From the NCBI GenBank assembly GCA_000181795.3, contig CM012953.1:17195965-17259964 (forward strand): 64,000 bases of DNA. The letters are read 5' to 3'. The notes beneath the pieces were generated by a model. The model ran no database searches and was not told the DNA's origin. It saw nothing but the letters and a program-made list of their open reading frames with translations. Both the position numbers and the translations under genes were made by a program. Of the stretch, positions 37,806-47,574 are shown in pieces. The stretch's first letter is position 1, and every line of letters starts with the position of its first letter. The stretch is from Trichinella spiralis. Taxonomy: Eukaryota > Nematoda > Enoplea > Trichinellida > Trichinellidae.

Positions 37806-39272
37806 TTGTCTCATTTCATGGCTGAAAATTTGCATTTGGTTTTAAATGAAAGAGGTAATTGCAATTTAATACATGAAGGAAGAGTTTACAATTTGAAGCA
37901 TATGAACATGCAAGATAAACTGTGGGTTTGCCGTCGGGTAATTAATATTTTATCTAATATCTCATTTCTGTTCATTCATTTCAAGTTCATCATGCAGGTT
38001 AAAAAAGGATGCCGGGGTTCAATCTTCACGAACTTGGATGTGGACGCTGTCTTGGACTGTAATCCTCATGCAGATGACTGCACCCCTGATAAAGATATCT
38101 TGTATAAAATGGAGAAGAAAAATTCTCTGAAACGACGGGCAGCGGAGGAATTGAAGACCATTCCGCAGATTTATCACGAAGAAGCAAGCAGTGCATCTGC
38201 TGATTTGGAAACTGCTGGTCAGTTTCCAACATATAAAAGTGTTAAAACTGCGATGTACAGAAAGCGGGCAAAAAAATTTCCAAGACTTCCGCCAACTCGC
38301 CAGCAGCTGGAGATTCCACTCCACTGGCAAATGACGAAGTCTGATCGTCGTTTTTTATTGTACAATAATGTATATAATTCAATTTTAATATTTTGCACAG
38401 AAGAAAATTTATCTATTTTATCTGAACATTCTGTCTGGTCCATGGATGGAACTTTCCAAATAGTTCCAGAATGGTACCAGCAGATGTTCACGATACATGT
38501 TTTTATTGCGGGTAAATTAGTGCCACTTGTTTACTGTTTAACCGTCCGTAAAGATCTCTCCACGTATCGTGAAATATTCGATAATTTAATTTTAAAGGCG
38601 GCAGCGTTGGGGGTGGTCTTACAGCCACAAACAGTAATTTGCGATTTTGAGTCCGCCCTGATCCCTGCATTGCAGGGAACATTTCCGGGGGTCAACATAC
38701 AAGGCTGTTATTTCCATTTCTGCCAAGCAGTTATGCGGAAGGTGACGGAGCTTGGGATGCGAACCAGCTACATCCATGAAGCGGAAACGAAGAAAAAAGT
38801 CAAAATGTTGTTGGCAACGGCTTTTTTGCTGCCTCATGATGTACCTGTTGCCGTGGAACTGCTTGGCAGAGATGCTACGGGTTCAATAGCAGCCTTGTTC
38901 AATTACTTCCGAGTGGAATGGATGCCCCCTGACAGACTGCTGATGTGCAATGTATATAATGTGAATATTCGTACGAACAATGATTTGGAAGGCTGGCATT
39001 TCAAAATGAACCGACTTGCGGGGAAGCGACACCTCGGCTTTTATGAACTGCTCCAGTTGCTGATTGATGAGCAGGGTTCAACGGAAACGTTGATTCAACA
39101 AGTGACATCAGGTCGCGTTACCGCCAGTGATTTACAGATAAAAAATAAGAAATATGAAGAACTGCAGCAACGCATAACAGCGTTGACTGCAGAATACGAT
39201 GGCGGTACGCGTACACTGGAGCAGTTTTTAAGAGCTGTGGCATACCTAGTACCTGAGGCGGAGAATTACTGA
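37806..39272 (+). CDS. MULE transposase with FLYWCH zinc finger
   Basis: A 488-codon open frame, or 468 residues if the 60-nt in-frame intron 37938-37997 (GTAATT...CATGCAG) is spliced; splicing restores the FLYWCH finger (LIHEGRVYNLKH, LWVCRR|VKKGCRGSIFTN, CNPHADDC). The initiator is probably at 37806 or 37818. The DDE core is complete: WSMDGTF (Asp214 in the unspliced frame), ICDFESALIPAL (Asp280), YFHFCQAVMRK, and TNNDLEGWH (Glu395). It is about the normal length for animal MULE transposases and has no internal stops, so it may be functional. GC content is higher than the surrounding DNA. AATAAA follows at about 39442. Confidence 0.85.
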   Translation: MSHFMAENLHLVLNERGNCNLIHEGRVYNLKHMNMQDKLWVCRRVINILSNISFLFIHFKFIMQVKKGCRGSIFTNLDVDAVLDCNPHADDCTPDKDILYKMEKKNSLKRRAAEELKTIPQIYHEEASSASADLETAGQFPTYKSVKTAMYRKRAKKFPRLPPTRQQLEIPLHWQMTKSDRRFLLYNNVYNSILIFCTEENLSILSEHSVWSMDGTFQIVPEWYQQMFTIHVFIAGKLVPLVYCLTVRKDLSTYREIFDNLILKAAALGVVLQPQTVICDFESALIPALQGTFPGVNIQGCYFHFCQAVMRKVTELGMRTSYIHEAETKKKVKMLLATAFLLPHDVPVAVELLGRDATGSIAALFNYFRVEWMPPDRLLMCNVYNVNIRTNNDLEGWHFKMNRLAGKRHLGFYELLQLLIDEQGSTETLIQQVTSGRVTASDLQIKNKKYEELQQRITALTAEYDGGTRTLEQFLRAVAYLVPEAENY

Positions 39273-40089
39273 GTGCCAGCCTTTCCTGTACAACTTCATT
39301 GTTTATTTTTATTTAATCTTGTACAGTTTTTTTCCTTTTCTATTGTATGATGCTTTGCTTTATTACATTGCTCGTTTGTATTGTATTACATTATGTTATA
39401 TTGTTGTTTTGTATTATACTATGTTATACTTTGTACTGCTGAATAAAGCGGTATAAGTACGATAGATCAGGAGATTTCGTGATATGTAAAAATAGTTTGA
39501 TTAATGTCTTCTCAAATAAATAAAACCGTGACCTAAGCATTTAACTATATGTAAAATTCAGAACATTGCAATGAATATGGAAACAAAAATACCGCCAAAT
39601 TCTTCCATAGGTGATATTTACATTGATACAATATAAAAAACCCATTTTGCCCCAGTCTGTAATGTATAGTATACTTTCTTATTTTTCATTGAAATTTCAT
39701 TATCTTACTTTCCTCAATCTGAGAACAACGTAATTATTATAAAACAGTCAAAAGGTTAGAAATAAAATTGACAAAATTGTTAGAAATTGACAAATAGAAT
39801 AAAATAAAATTTGACAAATAGAATGAAAATTGACAAATAAAATGAAATAAAATTTGACAAATAGAATGAAATAATATTTGACAAATAAAATCCAGAGGAG
39901 TGACAACAAATGAAATTTAGAGGCGCGCGTCAGAGCAGCAACCAATGAAATTTTACTGCAAAAAAGTAGGCGGAGTCATTGGGGGAAATCAGTACCAGAC
40001 CCAGGCAAATAATTATTTATAAAATTCTGTAAAGCAGTTACTGTTGCTACTTAGGCATTGGTAAATACTGCATTTTTTGCACAGGCACG

Positions 40090-40490
40090 TCGCTAATTTA
40101 GAACACAGTCTGCATTTTCTTCGCGTTTATGTGATTTCTGGCCAATGGCTAGTTTGATCCTTTGCTGCTTCTCTTGAGAGGTCAGTTGGTCGTCTTCCCA
40201 ATCGTCTTGACGTCATGGGTGCCGTTGGAGAAGACGCACGAGAATGGCTTCTGGAAATTCACGAGACACAAGGTCTGACTAACTTGGCAAGTGAAGCTTA
40301 GTAGGTCCAATGTGCCTGTGCATGTTCCAAGCATCAACTTTCTGTCCCTCTTATACAGTTGCCATGCATTTGTCATGGCAGTGCTAATGATCCAAAAGAA
40401 AATGCGACGGGTCCATTTTCGATTTCTGTGTTTGATGCGGTATAGAGCAGCAAGCATGTTGTTCAGGTCTATGCCACCCATTATCATTTT
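40090..40490 (-). pseudogene. piggyBac transposase remnant, C-terminal part
   Basis: On the minus strand, 40487-40350 encodes MGGIDLNNMLAALYRIKHRN, then RKWTRRIFFWIISTAMTNAW, the third-aspartate and following helices of piggyBac transposases of the PGBD2/3/4 group. The C-terminal tail continues (about 40300-40090) but shifts frame. It abuts the right end of the MULE. N-terminal sequence is not recognisable on the right. Confidence 0.75.
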
Positions 40491-40767
40491 GTAATTTTTT
40501 TAAATGTTTGGGATTTCAACGTTTAAATATTGACAGGTGCATGAGGCAGCAACTACCAAATTACAGCAACTACTAGACGTGTAGTGAGGACGCGGTCTCA
40601 GTAATAAATATGAGCGATGGCGCAAAACTTTTAGAAATGTTATTGATTCCATCTGACGATAATTCATTAGACATCTTAAATGATTTTTCTCAGAAACGTA
40701 ATACAGGGTTGGGCAAGCAATTCTGAGTACGATGAGGGTAGTAAACATGATGCACAGTTTCCGTTAA

Positions 40768-41142
40768 AGCCCAGTGTATCAAAATTGATACAGGTATACT
40801 AAGGAACTCTACTCAGCAAAACAAAAACTTCAGAGGCTGCTGTTAATTTTTACATCATCTACACATCAGCACCTACTCGCAAAAAAATTATTATCCTTAA
40901 ATTCTGCTCAGTTCTCAATTTATACATCAAAATGCAAATTCACGTTTTTTCGTCTCACCAACCTGTACAGTAGGGCGCATTATAAAAAATCTACTAAAAT
41001 GAGAAAAAAATGACAATAAAATATTGTTAAGACAAATGTCAAAAATACAAAAACACAAGCATGGCTAACAAAAACGATTCAGTAAATAGCTATGGGGCAT
41101 AAAACATTATGTACCAAAATTGATACAGTGGGGCTGAAAGGG
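40768..41142. mobile_element. Possible degenerate piggyBac terminal segment or MITE
   Basis: The left part carries AGCCCAGTGTATCAAAATTG following a TTAA (40764-40767). The right part carries the related inverse TACCAAAATTGATACAGTG followed by GGGCTGAAAGGG, then TTGAA (a decayed TTAA). These look like imperfect terminal inverted repeats of a small non-autonomous piggyBac, or the true end of the element whose C-terminal remnant is at 40.1-40.5 kb. There is no coding content. Confidence 0.35.
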
Positions 41143-41480
41143 TTGAAGAGGAACCAGTATAATACCAAAAAACATGATTTGATCAGTATGATCTACAAGA
41201 AAAACGTTGATTCGTGATGCGAACGTTCATGTAGATTGAGTTGAAGCTACTTCAATTATCACGCAGTGTATTGAACGATTTTGCCCGCACCTGAATTCAG
41301 AATTTCAGATTCGATGTCTGACCTTTAGAAGAACCTCTCGATAGATTATTCTACCTGATAAAGCAACTTCTATGCGTTACGTAATGTCTTCTCTTCTGCT
41401 ACTGCTAGCAGTTCGACGAATCTTTCTTTAGGATTCTTCTTACAGAACAGTGTGAATCATTTGATTTCATTGACTTTAAT

Positions 41481-41490
41481 NNNNNNNNNN
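41481..41490. other. Assembly gap (10 N)
   Basis: Ten undetermined bases in the middle of the transposon island. The true gap size is unknown, so neighbouring elements may be falsely joined here. Confidence 0.99.
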
Positions 41491-41493
41491 ATC

Positions 41494-41685
41494 TAATGAA
41501 AATGAAAAAAATATTACAGCTAATCACAAGGGAAAGATTTCAATCAATGAGCAATTAGACAATCGTGCACTTTGCATGCCTGATAATCCATGTCCCGATG
41601 CAGATCCTGCTGGTCAGCCAGCCCCTCCAGTGAATGGCGATGGACTTGGTGGTGCCAATGTAAGAAACTCGGCACGACATTATTG
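41494..41685 (+). other. Orphan coding-like segment next to the gap
   Basis: Directly after the N run an open plus-strand frame reads on for about 60 codons (…ALCMPDNPCPDADPAGQPAP, then PVNGDGLGGAN) with a non-random codon composition rich in Pro, Gly, Asp and Asn, then stops at about 41685. A GTAAGA donor at about 41660 could end an exon. I do not recognise the protein. It could be a gene exon cut by the gap or part of an unrecognised element. Confidence 0.3.
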
Positions 41686-41749
41686 ATGGTTTGCTTTTAC
41701 TGTTCAAAATGACAGGAGGCATTCCCACTACCCGATGCTAGCCTGTGCT

Positions 41750-42930
41750 ATTCTTATGAAAGCCAGCGGATCAAAGAATCTTCTATGTGGCAAATCTCGA
41801 GCTAGATTTCGGAAAGACAACGTGTGATTGCTTTGTGGTTACGTGTGCTTGGAGCGATTGGTGTGCTCGCAAGTCTAGTGGTGTAGGTGCAGCAGTGTGC
41901 TGAGGTGCAGTGAAGTGTGCTTGTGCATAATTTGGAGCGGTGCAGTTCAGCTTGTTTGTGTGATGCAGAGTTTACGTGCGTGATAACTGAAGCACTGAAC
42001 TTGTCTTTGTCGTTAGATCTAATAAAATAAACCACCCACAAGGGGTTGCGTTTGATCGCATTTGAATCGTTCTTGCAGATTGACAGTTGATCTGCCAAAA
42101 TCAAGAAACCAACGAAAACATGCAGTTCACTGACTAAGCATCAGATTGCGTTGTGTTCAAAACAACGTGGTCCTCTGAGCCGGTTTCTGAGAAAGTTAGA
42201 TTCCAAATGTTTGTGATTCTACGGAACCCGCGATCTACAGATAGATCATTGTGGGTGATACAGATAAATTGTAAACAATGAGATCTTTCACTCGAAGGAA
42301 GCTGATCACGTTTCTAGTTTTTCGCAGATGATCTGGATCAACTGTGCATGAAGAATGCTGCAGCTGATAGGATAGAGGATCAGCTTTTCTCTACTGAAAA
42401 AGTCTACCGTCGAGTCTGCATACTCCAGAAAGAGTATGAGGCGAAGTTGATGATAACCGAGTGGGCAGAATATCGACAGAGCTTCTTTAGATGACGCCAA
42501 GTTGACGTATCTGCGTGGCAGTACAGAATCTGAAGGAACGCTTTGACCAGCAGTATAATGCGGTGAGAGAATTGACACTCGACTTCCTTAGGATCACCCC
42601 TGGTGAATGGACAATGGGGAGACTCTCTGACCACATAGACTGCCACCTCGACAGTTTAACAGAAATTGAGAAGGATCGCAGTTAGGCAGAGCTTTTGGCG
42701 GCAGAACTGCTGTGATTTCTGGCATTGAGAAACTCGCAGCCGCGACAAGGCTCAGATGGGATAATTTGGGAAAGGCTGACGAGAAGTTGCCGTCCGACTT
42801 GACAGCATTCCAGCGTTTTATCTCGGAGCAAGCGGAGGAAATGACTGAGTCCCACGGCGCAGGGCGCAACGGTAGTGAAACTGCCGCGGTTCCTACTGCA
42901 ACTGAAGGCATTTCATTTGTGGGATGATCT
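41750..42930 (+). mobile_element. Degenerate LTR retrotransposon (LTR-like leader and gag-like region, BEL/Pao-type)
   Basis: 41.75-42.1 kb is GT-rich with an AATAAA-type signal at about 42.02 kb and the look of an LTR. 42.16-42.20 kb contains the CGTGGTCCTCTGAGCCGG block often found just downstream of BEL/Pao LTRs. From 42.48 to 42.93 kb the plus strand encodes broken pieces of a gag-like helical protein: LTLDFLRITPGEW, and later, in another frame (42712-42927), IEKLAAATRLRWDNLGKADE and AFQRFISEQAEEM. Several stops and frame changes show that it is dead. Family assignment rests on gag composition and the CTGAGCCGG block only. Confidence 0.45.
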
Positions 42931-42949
42931 ATGATTCACATTGTCCATT

Positions 42950-43290
42950 GTCATTTCTGATTTTGAAATTGCGTCGGCATTGTTGTGTTTCCGTCCTCTG
43001 CAATGAACTTCTTCCACATCATAGTCTTGTAGGTGTTCTAGCGATCCGGCTACTCGACCTTCCGGGTCTTTGAAATTGCGCAGCCAGGTCAGGCTGTCCC
43101 GGTCAGTGCGCAGGATGGGCCGATGCCCAACAAGGTATATTCAGAACAGCTTTGTGATGCAGACGACGCTCAGCAACTAGCTCTTTCCTCGTCGTTGAGG
43201 TCTTCCTCTATGTCTTCAGCAGTGTTCTGATTGCATAAGTGATCATCCGTTTACCTCCAGGATCTTGATTTTGCGATAGAGTACCGGTTT
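42950..43290 (-). pseudogene. Ty3/gypsy reverse transcriptase-RNase H fragment
   Basis: On the minus strand, the conserved block before the RNase H reads RMITYAIRTL and TTRKELVA at about 43.25-43.15 kb. After a frame change, GHRPILRTDRDSLTWLRNFK, EGRVAGSLEHLQDYDVEEVH and GRKHNNADAISK follow at 43.13-42.96 kb. These are the classic Ty3/gypsy RT-connection and RNase H motifs. There is an in-frame stop near 43.2 kb and a frameshift near 43.14 kb. It runs opposite to the neighbouring gag-like fragment, so the two are not one element. Confidence 0.85.
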
Positions 43291-43304
43291 CATATGCATT
43301 AGTA

Positions 43305-44115
43305 CAGTGGAACTTTGATTATCTGAACACCTGATTATTTGAACACATTTTGGTCGGCTGGTTAAAATGCATTGTTTTTGATATTAAATTTAGCAAGCAT
43401 TTTACTAATACTGTAACATTGTTATTGCTAATTTTTGTCTGGGTTGTCTACTTCTAGAAAGAGAAAAGCTTTGAGTTTGGAGCAAAAACTAAGTAAAAAA
43501 GCAGAAGCTTTAAGTCATGTAAGGAAAGAGTGTACGTTGCGTGAATGCTATAGATATTGATCGTTCACAACTGTAGTTTGTTTCAATATCGAAAGGTCCA
43601 CAAGCTATAATTGGTGTACAGAGTTCACTGTGGTTCATAATTATCAGCTAAAAGCTTGGATGACAGGAGATATTTTTCCAGCTGATATGATGAGATTATT
43701 CCTCACGATAATGAATGGCAGCAGAAGGCAAACAGATCTAAAGGAATACATCATCGCTTCTTCAGCAAATGGATCAAACTCTTGTTCAAAGTTTATAAAA
43801 CCGGTATAGGAAGAAACTTTTGTGAAGAATTGTTTTTTCAGATGCTCTGGAGACGATTTGGTGTCACTACTTAGGAACGTCAATTTGAAAGTTTTCTGCT
43901 ATATGATTGCGCAAGCGTGGAACTTGATTTCAGAATTTACTTTGGATATAGTATGGAATAAACCCCTTGGTTGCAATGAAAAATGTGTAAACTCATCAAC
44001 AGACTGCGATGATTACTGGACAATTGTAATCGAAATGTTCAAAAAATTTAAGTTATTGCGGGACGATGATAATACACATGAACATGATATAACGCATCAA
44101 AGTGCTTTACTTTGA
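43305..44115 (+). mobile_element. pogo/Tigger DNA transposon remnant
   Basis: Immediately after a TA dinucleotide the sequence CAGTGGAACTTTGATTATC begins, followed by GATTATTTGAACAC. This is the pogo/Tigger terminal repeat type. At 43.46-43.53 kb the plus strand encodes RKRKALSLEQKLSKKAE, a CENP-B/Tigger N-terminal helix. At 43.82-44.10 kb it encodes LKVFCYMIAQAWNLISEFTL and VWNKPLG, the C-terminal part of a Tigger-type transposase. The catalytic core between them is deleted or unrecognisable. The right end was not found. Confidence 0.7.
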
Positions 44116-44738
44116 TCTTGCCGAGTGCGTAAATACTGTTCAAAAAAATGTCAACCAACAGTTGTTTTGCTCGTCATATAAATTACATTCTTGCTCACAA
44201 TTCTACGAGTTATATGCATATGGTGCGTTTCTCGTTTGTCATGAGGGATAAATTAATTGAGGTGATTTTAGTACAAAGAGAAAAGGAACAACTGACAAAT
44301 TATCCATAGGAATGGCAACTGCTTACTTTTAGCATCTTCTTAATTTGAGCATAACTGTTCTCGTTCAATCTTTCTTGTTTGCAGTCAAAAAAATTGCTTT
44401 CATCTTCACAGTTTTCTTTGTCTTCTTTGACCTTTCTCACTTTAATTTAAATAATATATATATGGAATTTTATATACAAATAAATTTACATATTTGTTTA
44501 CAAATTTTGTGTAAATTGCGTAAAATTTGTTTTTCAATATCCAAAGTAAGCTGACTACTTGCTTGACCAACAATCAAGCTGGAGTATTTGGATTTCAGTG
44601 ATAAAGAAATGTGGAACATTCGAGATCAAAATCAACGCTCATGATTCAGCTGACCTGTTGCATTTTCAAAGTTATTCTTCCTAACAATAGAACGCTAAAC
44701 CAAGTTGGTTTTATGCTAAAGTTTTCTTCATCACGGCA

Positions 44739-45072
44739 ATGTCCACCATCATTCTAATCTATGTACTTGCCCTGCGTATACCCTGCCGCCATATGGCTAT
44801 TGCTAATTGTTCACATGGGCAGGTACAAAGGATGGATTGGCTTTTCGTCTACCATCCAGGATTTCATTTTCTGTTTTCTTGTGCACATTATATTATATAT
44901 TTGCCTAGTTCTGATAGGCGTTTGACGAATGGCAGAAAATTGCTTGTTGATAAGCGTCAATTTGAAGAAATAAAATTAGAAAAACAGTTTATCACTGGAA
45001 AGAAGATAATCTTCTGTAATCAGTAAAATATGAAACTGTGAAGCATTTTAAAAGCATCATTTTTAAAGACCA
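44739..45072 (+). pseudogene. DNase II-like gene fragment, intron lost and truncated
   Basis: An ATG at 44739 opens a signal-peptide-like start (MSTIILIYVLALRIPC), then NCSHGQVQRMDWLFVYHP, the N-terminal Cys and DW[F/L]-VYK motif of DNase II. YLPSSDRRLTNGRK and KKIIFCNQ then align with the next conserved stretches. The frame stops at 45026. One base out of frame, KHFKSIIFKDQ follows, corresponding to the HxKGV block with its histidine kept. Unlike the gene at 32-35 kb there is no intron after the DW codons. Nothing further downstream matches. Family call is moderate because identity is low. Confidence 0.5.
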
Positions 45073-45707
45073 ATAGCCTTCAATTAAACAGCAAACTAAC
45101 GTGGAATATCACTATGCCTTGCCCTATAACGTAAAACATCTTTTTTAATTTTGTACTTGAAAATATGCACATAAAAATTGAGCAAATGTAAAGAAACTGA
45201 ACATGGAACTTAAGTATATTTACTATGGAATTGTATAATTAATTCTCATCAATGCAAATACAAAAGTTATGCTGAAGATTTTTTACTATTAAAAGAAATG
45301 TTCACTATTACACATTATGTCTCAAGAAACCTTTGTTTTCAAAAATGCATGTGATGAATTATGTCCATATAAGGTAAGTCAGTAGCCGAGCACTGATATT
45401 TGGGAAAACGTTGATAAAAAACAATCATCCAATCATTGACCAAAGCTGTGCAGTTAATCAAATGGTGCAAGTTCTTCGCCCAAAGATAAATAAAGATCAC
45501 TAATACTACTGATCAAAGATAAATAATTAATATAATATCATGAGTCATTTGCCAGTTAGTGCTCAAACGCCGTATAGCATCTCAGTGAAAAGCCAATGAA
45601 AAAAGAAGGCCAAAATCGAGCGGACAAACAATTAGCAAACCTATCTATAGCCATCTTGGAAGTCCTGAAAATTTGTTACAAAATTTTCAGGTGTGTCTAT
45701 CAGTTAA
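45073..45707. other. Spacer between DNase II fragment and piggyBac element
   Basis: About 630 bp without a supported gene. I saw no further DNase II-like block on either strand. The right edge is the TTAA target (45704-45707) of the next piggyBac. Confidence 0.5.
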
Positions 45708-47570
45708 CCGTTTACTGGCCGAATTAGGTTCCCCTTGCGTAAGGGCTATAATATTTAAAAAATGGCTTAATAAGAAGGATCTAAGGTACATGTGTTAATG
45801 CCACCTCATTCTGATTGAAACAATGTACTTTTTTGGCATGTTCCCAAATGGGAACATTGGCACTTGGGCTTAACAATTTTACCAATAATTCAATATTAAA
45901 GGTTTCATACTTCACGTCACATTGTGGATAATATAAAGTTATTTCTACAGTAGAAACATATTGATTAAATTATGCTAAGCCATGATAAGACGGAAAACAA
46001 TTTCAGTGTAGCCTTTTTCTGCACTGAACACATTCATTTCTGCAGTTTCTTTGGCAAACTGCACATCGTCCTTGGGCACATGATTGGAAGTAGTGCCCGT
46101 ACGAAGTCCGGAGTCTTATTGGTAAGTGTGACCGTGGCCCTGGGTGGTTTCTTACGAATGGTCTCGCGTGCCATAAATGGATGGCGATTTCCCGGCGGAA
46201 CTGTAAATGTGACAGCCGGTCATTGGTTGCTGTATGTAGCTCCATGTGCAATTTCCAAGCTGCCACTACGGCCATATTCAACGCATGTGAAAATAAATTC
46301 CACCATCATTTTCTTGATCTGAATTTCGGTCGATAACTAGATAACACTTTGTCCATCACATTCACACCACCCATATATTTGTTGTACTGCCGTATGATGT
46401 TTGGCTCTGTTATATCGACATGTTTCTTCTCAGCTTTCGAATATCTTTTTACAGTTTTAACCGGAAAATGTGTATGATAATTGGATGCAATAGTTACTGC
46501 AGCGTTGTCATTCCATCGGCACACATACATTTCTCCATCACATGCATGTTCGAAATATCCTCGGCATTTTTTCATTATTACTTCCGGCTTCATAAGGGGG
46601 CAGTTGCGTATTCTGGCATTTCGAATTGTACCCGTAGCCTTTATTCGTCGTCACGTCGTCTTCATTCACAATTCGATCGCTATCCACGGTAACGTCTACC
46701 TCACCACAGACATCTAGTGGCATCACTTCATCTAAATCGTCTTCCTCAATATGCTCCTCATCAGTCAGGTTTCCATCTTCACAGGGTGGTAACTGACAAA
46801 CTTCTGCATTGATTTGGTCTTCTGGGGGTAAGGTCTCTAAATAGTCTATAGCGTTTTCCAACGTGAGAAATCTCGAAGCCATCACCAACTCAAATAACGA
46901 CAACTTTACAGAATGGCAGTAGGGCTGTAGTCTAAGTGGGAACTGAGACAACAGAGCCGACAGCTGTGAACAGGCCTTGCATCATTTGGTCAAAGTTGAC
47001 CGAAACTTGGATACAGCTGTCTCCAACGACAGCCAAATAATGAGAAAGATGGAACAAATGAATGTGTCAGTTGTTAGAACAGAGGTGTAGATCTCACCAT
47101 TAATGTTCGCTGTGACCAAAAAACAACCTCGAGCTGTACTTATACTCAAAGAGGATTTGGTGTGGAATACGTGATTTTTATTCATGCCAAGCGCCAATGT
47201 TCCCATTTGGGAACATCAAACTTTCCCACCGTCCCGTCAGCTGCCACATAGTTATAAAATAATAAAATAATATTTATTTGATAGACAGCATCTTCTTCTT
47301 CATTCCATGTTAATTATATGCAGCTGACACCAATTTTTTAAATAAAAATCTAACTGAGAGCGAGACAGGTTAAAAAACTCGAAAATTAGCATACTTTGGG
47401 GTCCATTATCTCAGGAAAGAGTAAGTGTAGATTAGCAGAATGGAACTATGAAATAAAACTCAACAAAATCTAAACAACAAAAAAAAAATTGGGTGTGTTA
47501 ACCTTCTCCTCACAGAGATATTTGGCCTCAAATATCATGTTCCCAAAAGGGAACATTGGCATCTAAACGG
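45708..47570 (-). mobile_element. Internally deleted piggyBac element with subterminal palindromes
   Basis: The element is flanked by TTAA (45704-45707 and 47571-47574). Ends read CCGTTTACTGGCC and, inverted, CCGTTTAGATGCC. Three near-identical 16-bp palindromes of the form GTTCCC(N4)GGGAAC lie at 45840-45855, 47199-47214 and 47539-47554, each next to ATTGGC or its complement. They look like subterminal transposase-binding repeats. Inside is a deleted, frameshifted PGBD-type transposase on the minus strand. Confidence 0.85.
45990..46882 (-). pseudogene. piggyBac (PGBD2/3/4-like) transposase, deleted and frameshifted
   Basis: The N-terminus starts at the ATG at 46882 (MASRFLTLENAIDYLETLPP), followed by an acidic region. 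At about 46.62 kb it jumps to the C-terminal third: PEVIMKKCRGYFEHACDGEM, YVCRWNDNAAVTI, VKRYSKAEKKHVDI and YNKYMGGVNVMDK. Here the third catalytic aspartate of the MGGVD motif is Asn. A frameshift near 46.3 kb leads to AVVAAWKLHME and a terminal zinc-binding tail (CAVCQRNC, CVQCRKRLH). Roughly 250 codons, including the first two catalytic aspartates, are missing. Confidence 0.85.
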
Positions 47571-47574
47571 TTAA

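Larger units (their letters stand above)
35571..39995. mobile_element. MULE (Mutator-like) element with about 0.5-kb inverted ends
   Basis: The left end (about 35571-36039) and right end (about 39485-39995) are inverted copies of one another. Both carry the GACTCCGCCTACTTTTT block, the CAATTT/GACAAAT tandem stretch, a TATGGAAGAATTTGGCGGT block and TGATTAATGTCTTCTC at the inner edge. Within lie a long plus-strand MULE transposase, a truncated minus-strand transposase next to the left end, and a hAT fragment. The outermost bases and any target duplication could not be fixed: the flanks I compared do not show a clean 9-bp repeat. Confidence 0.8.
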
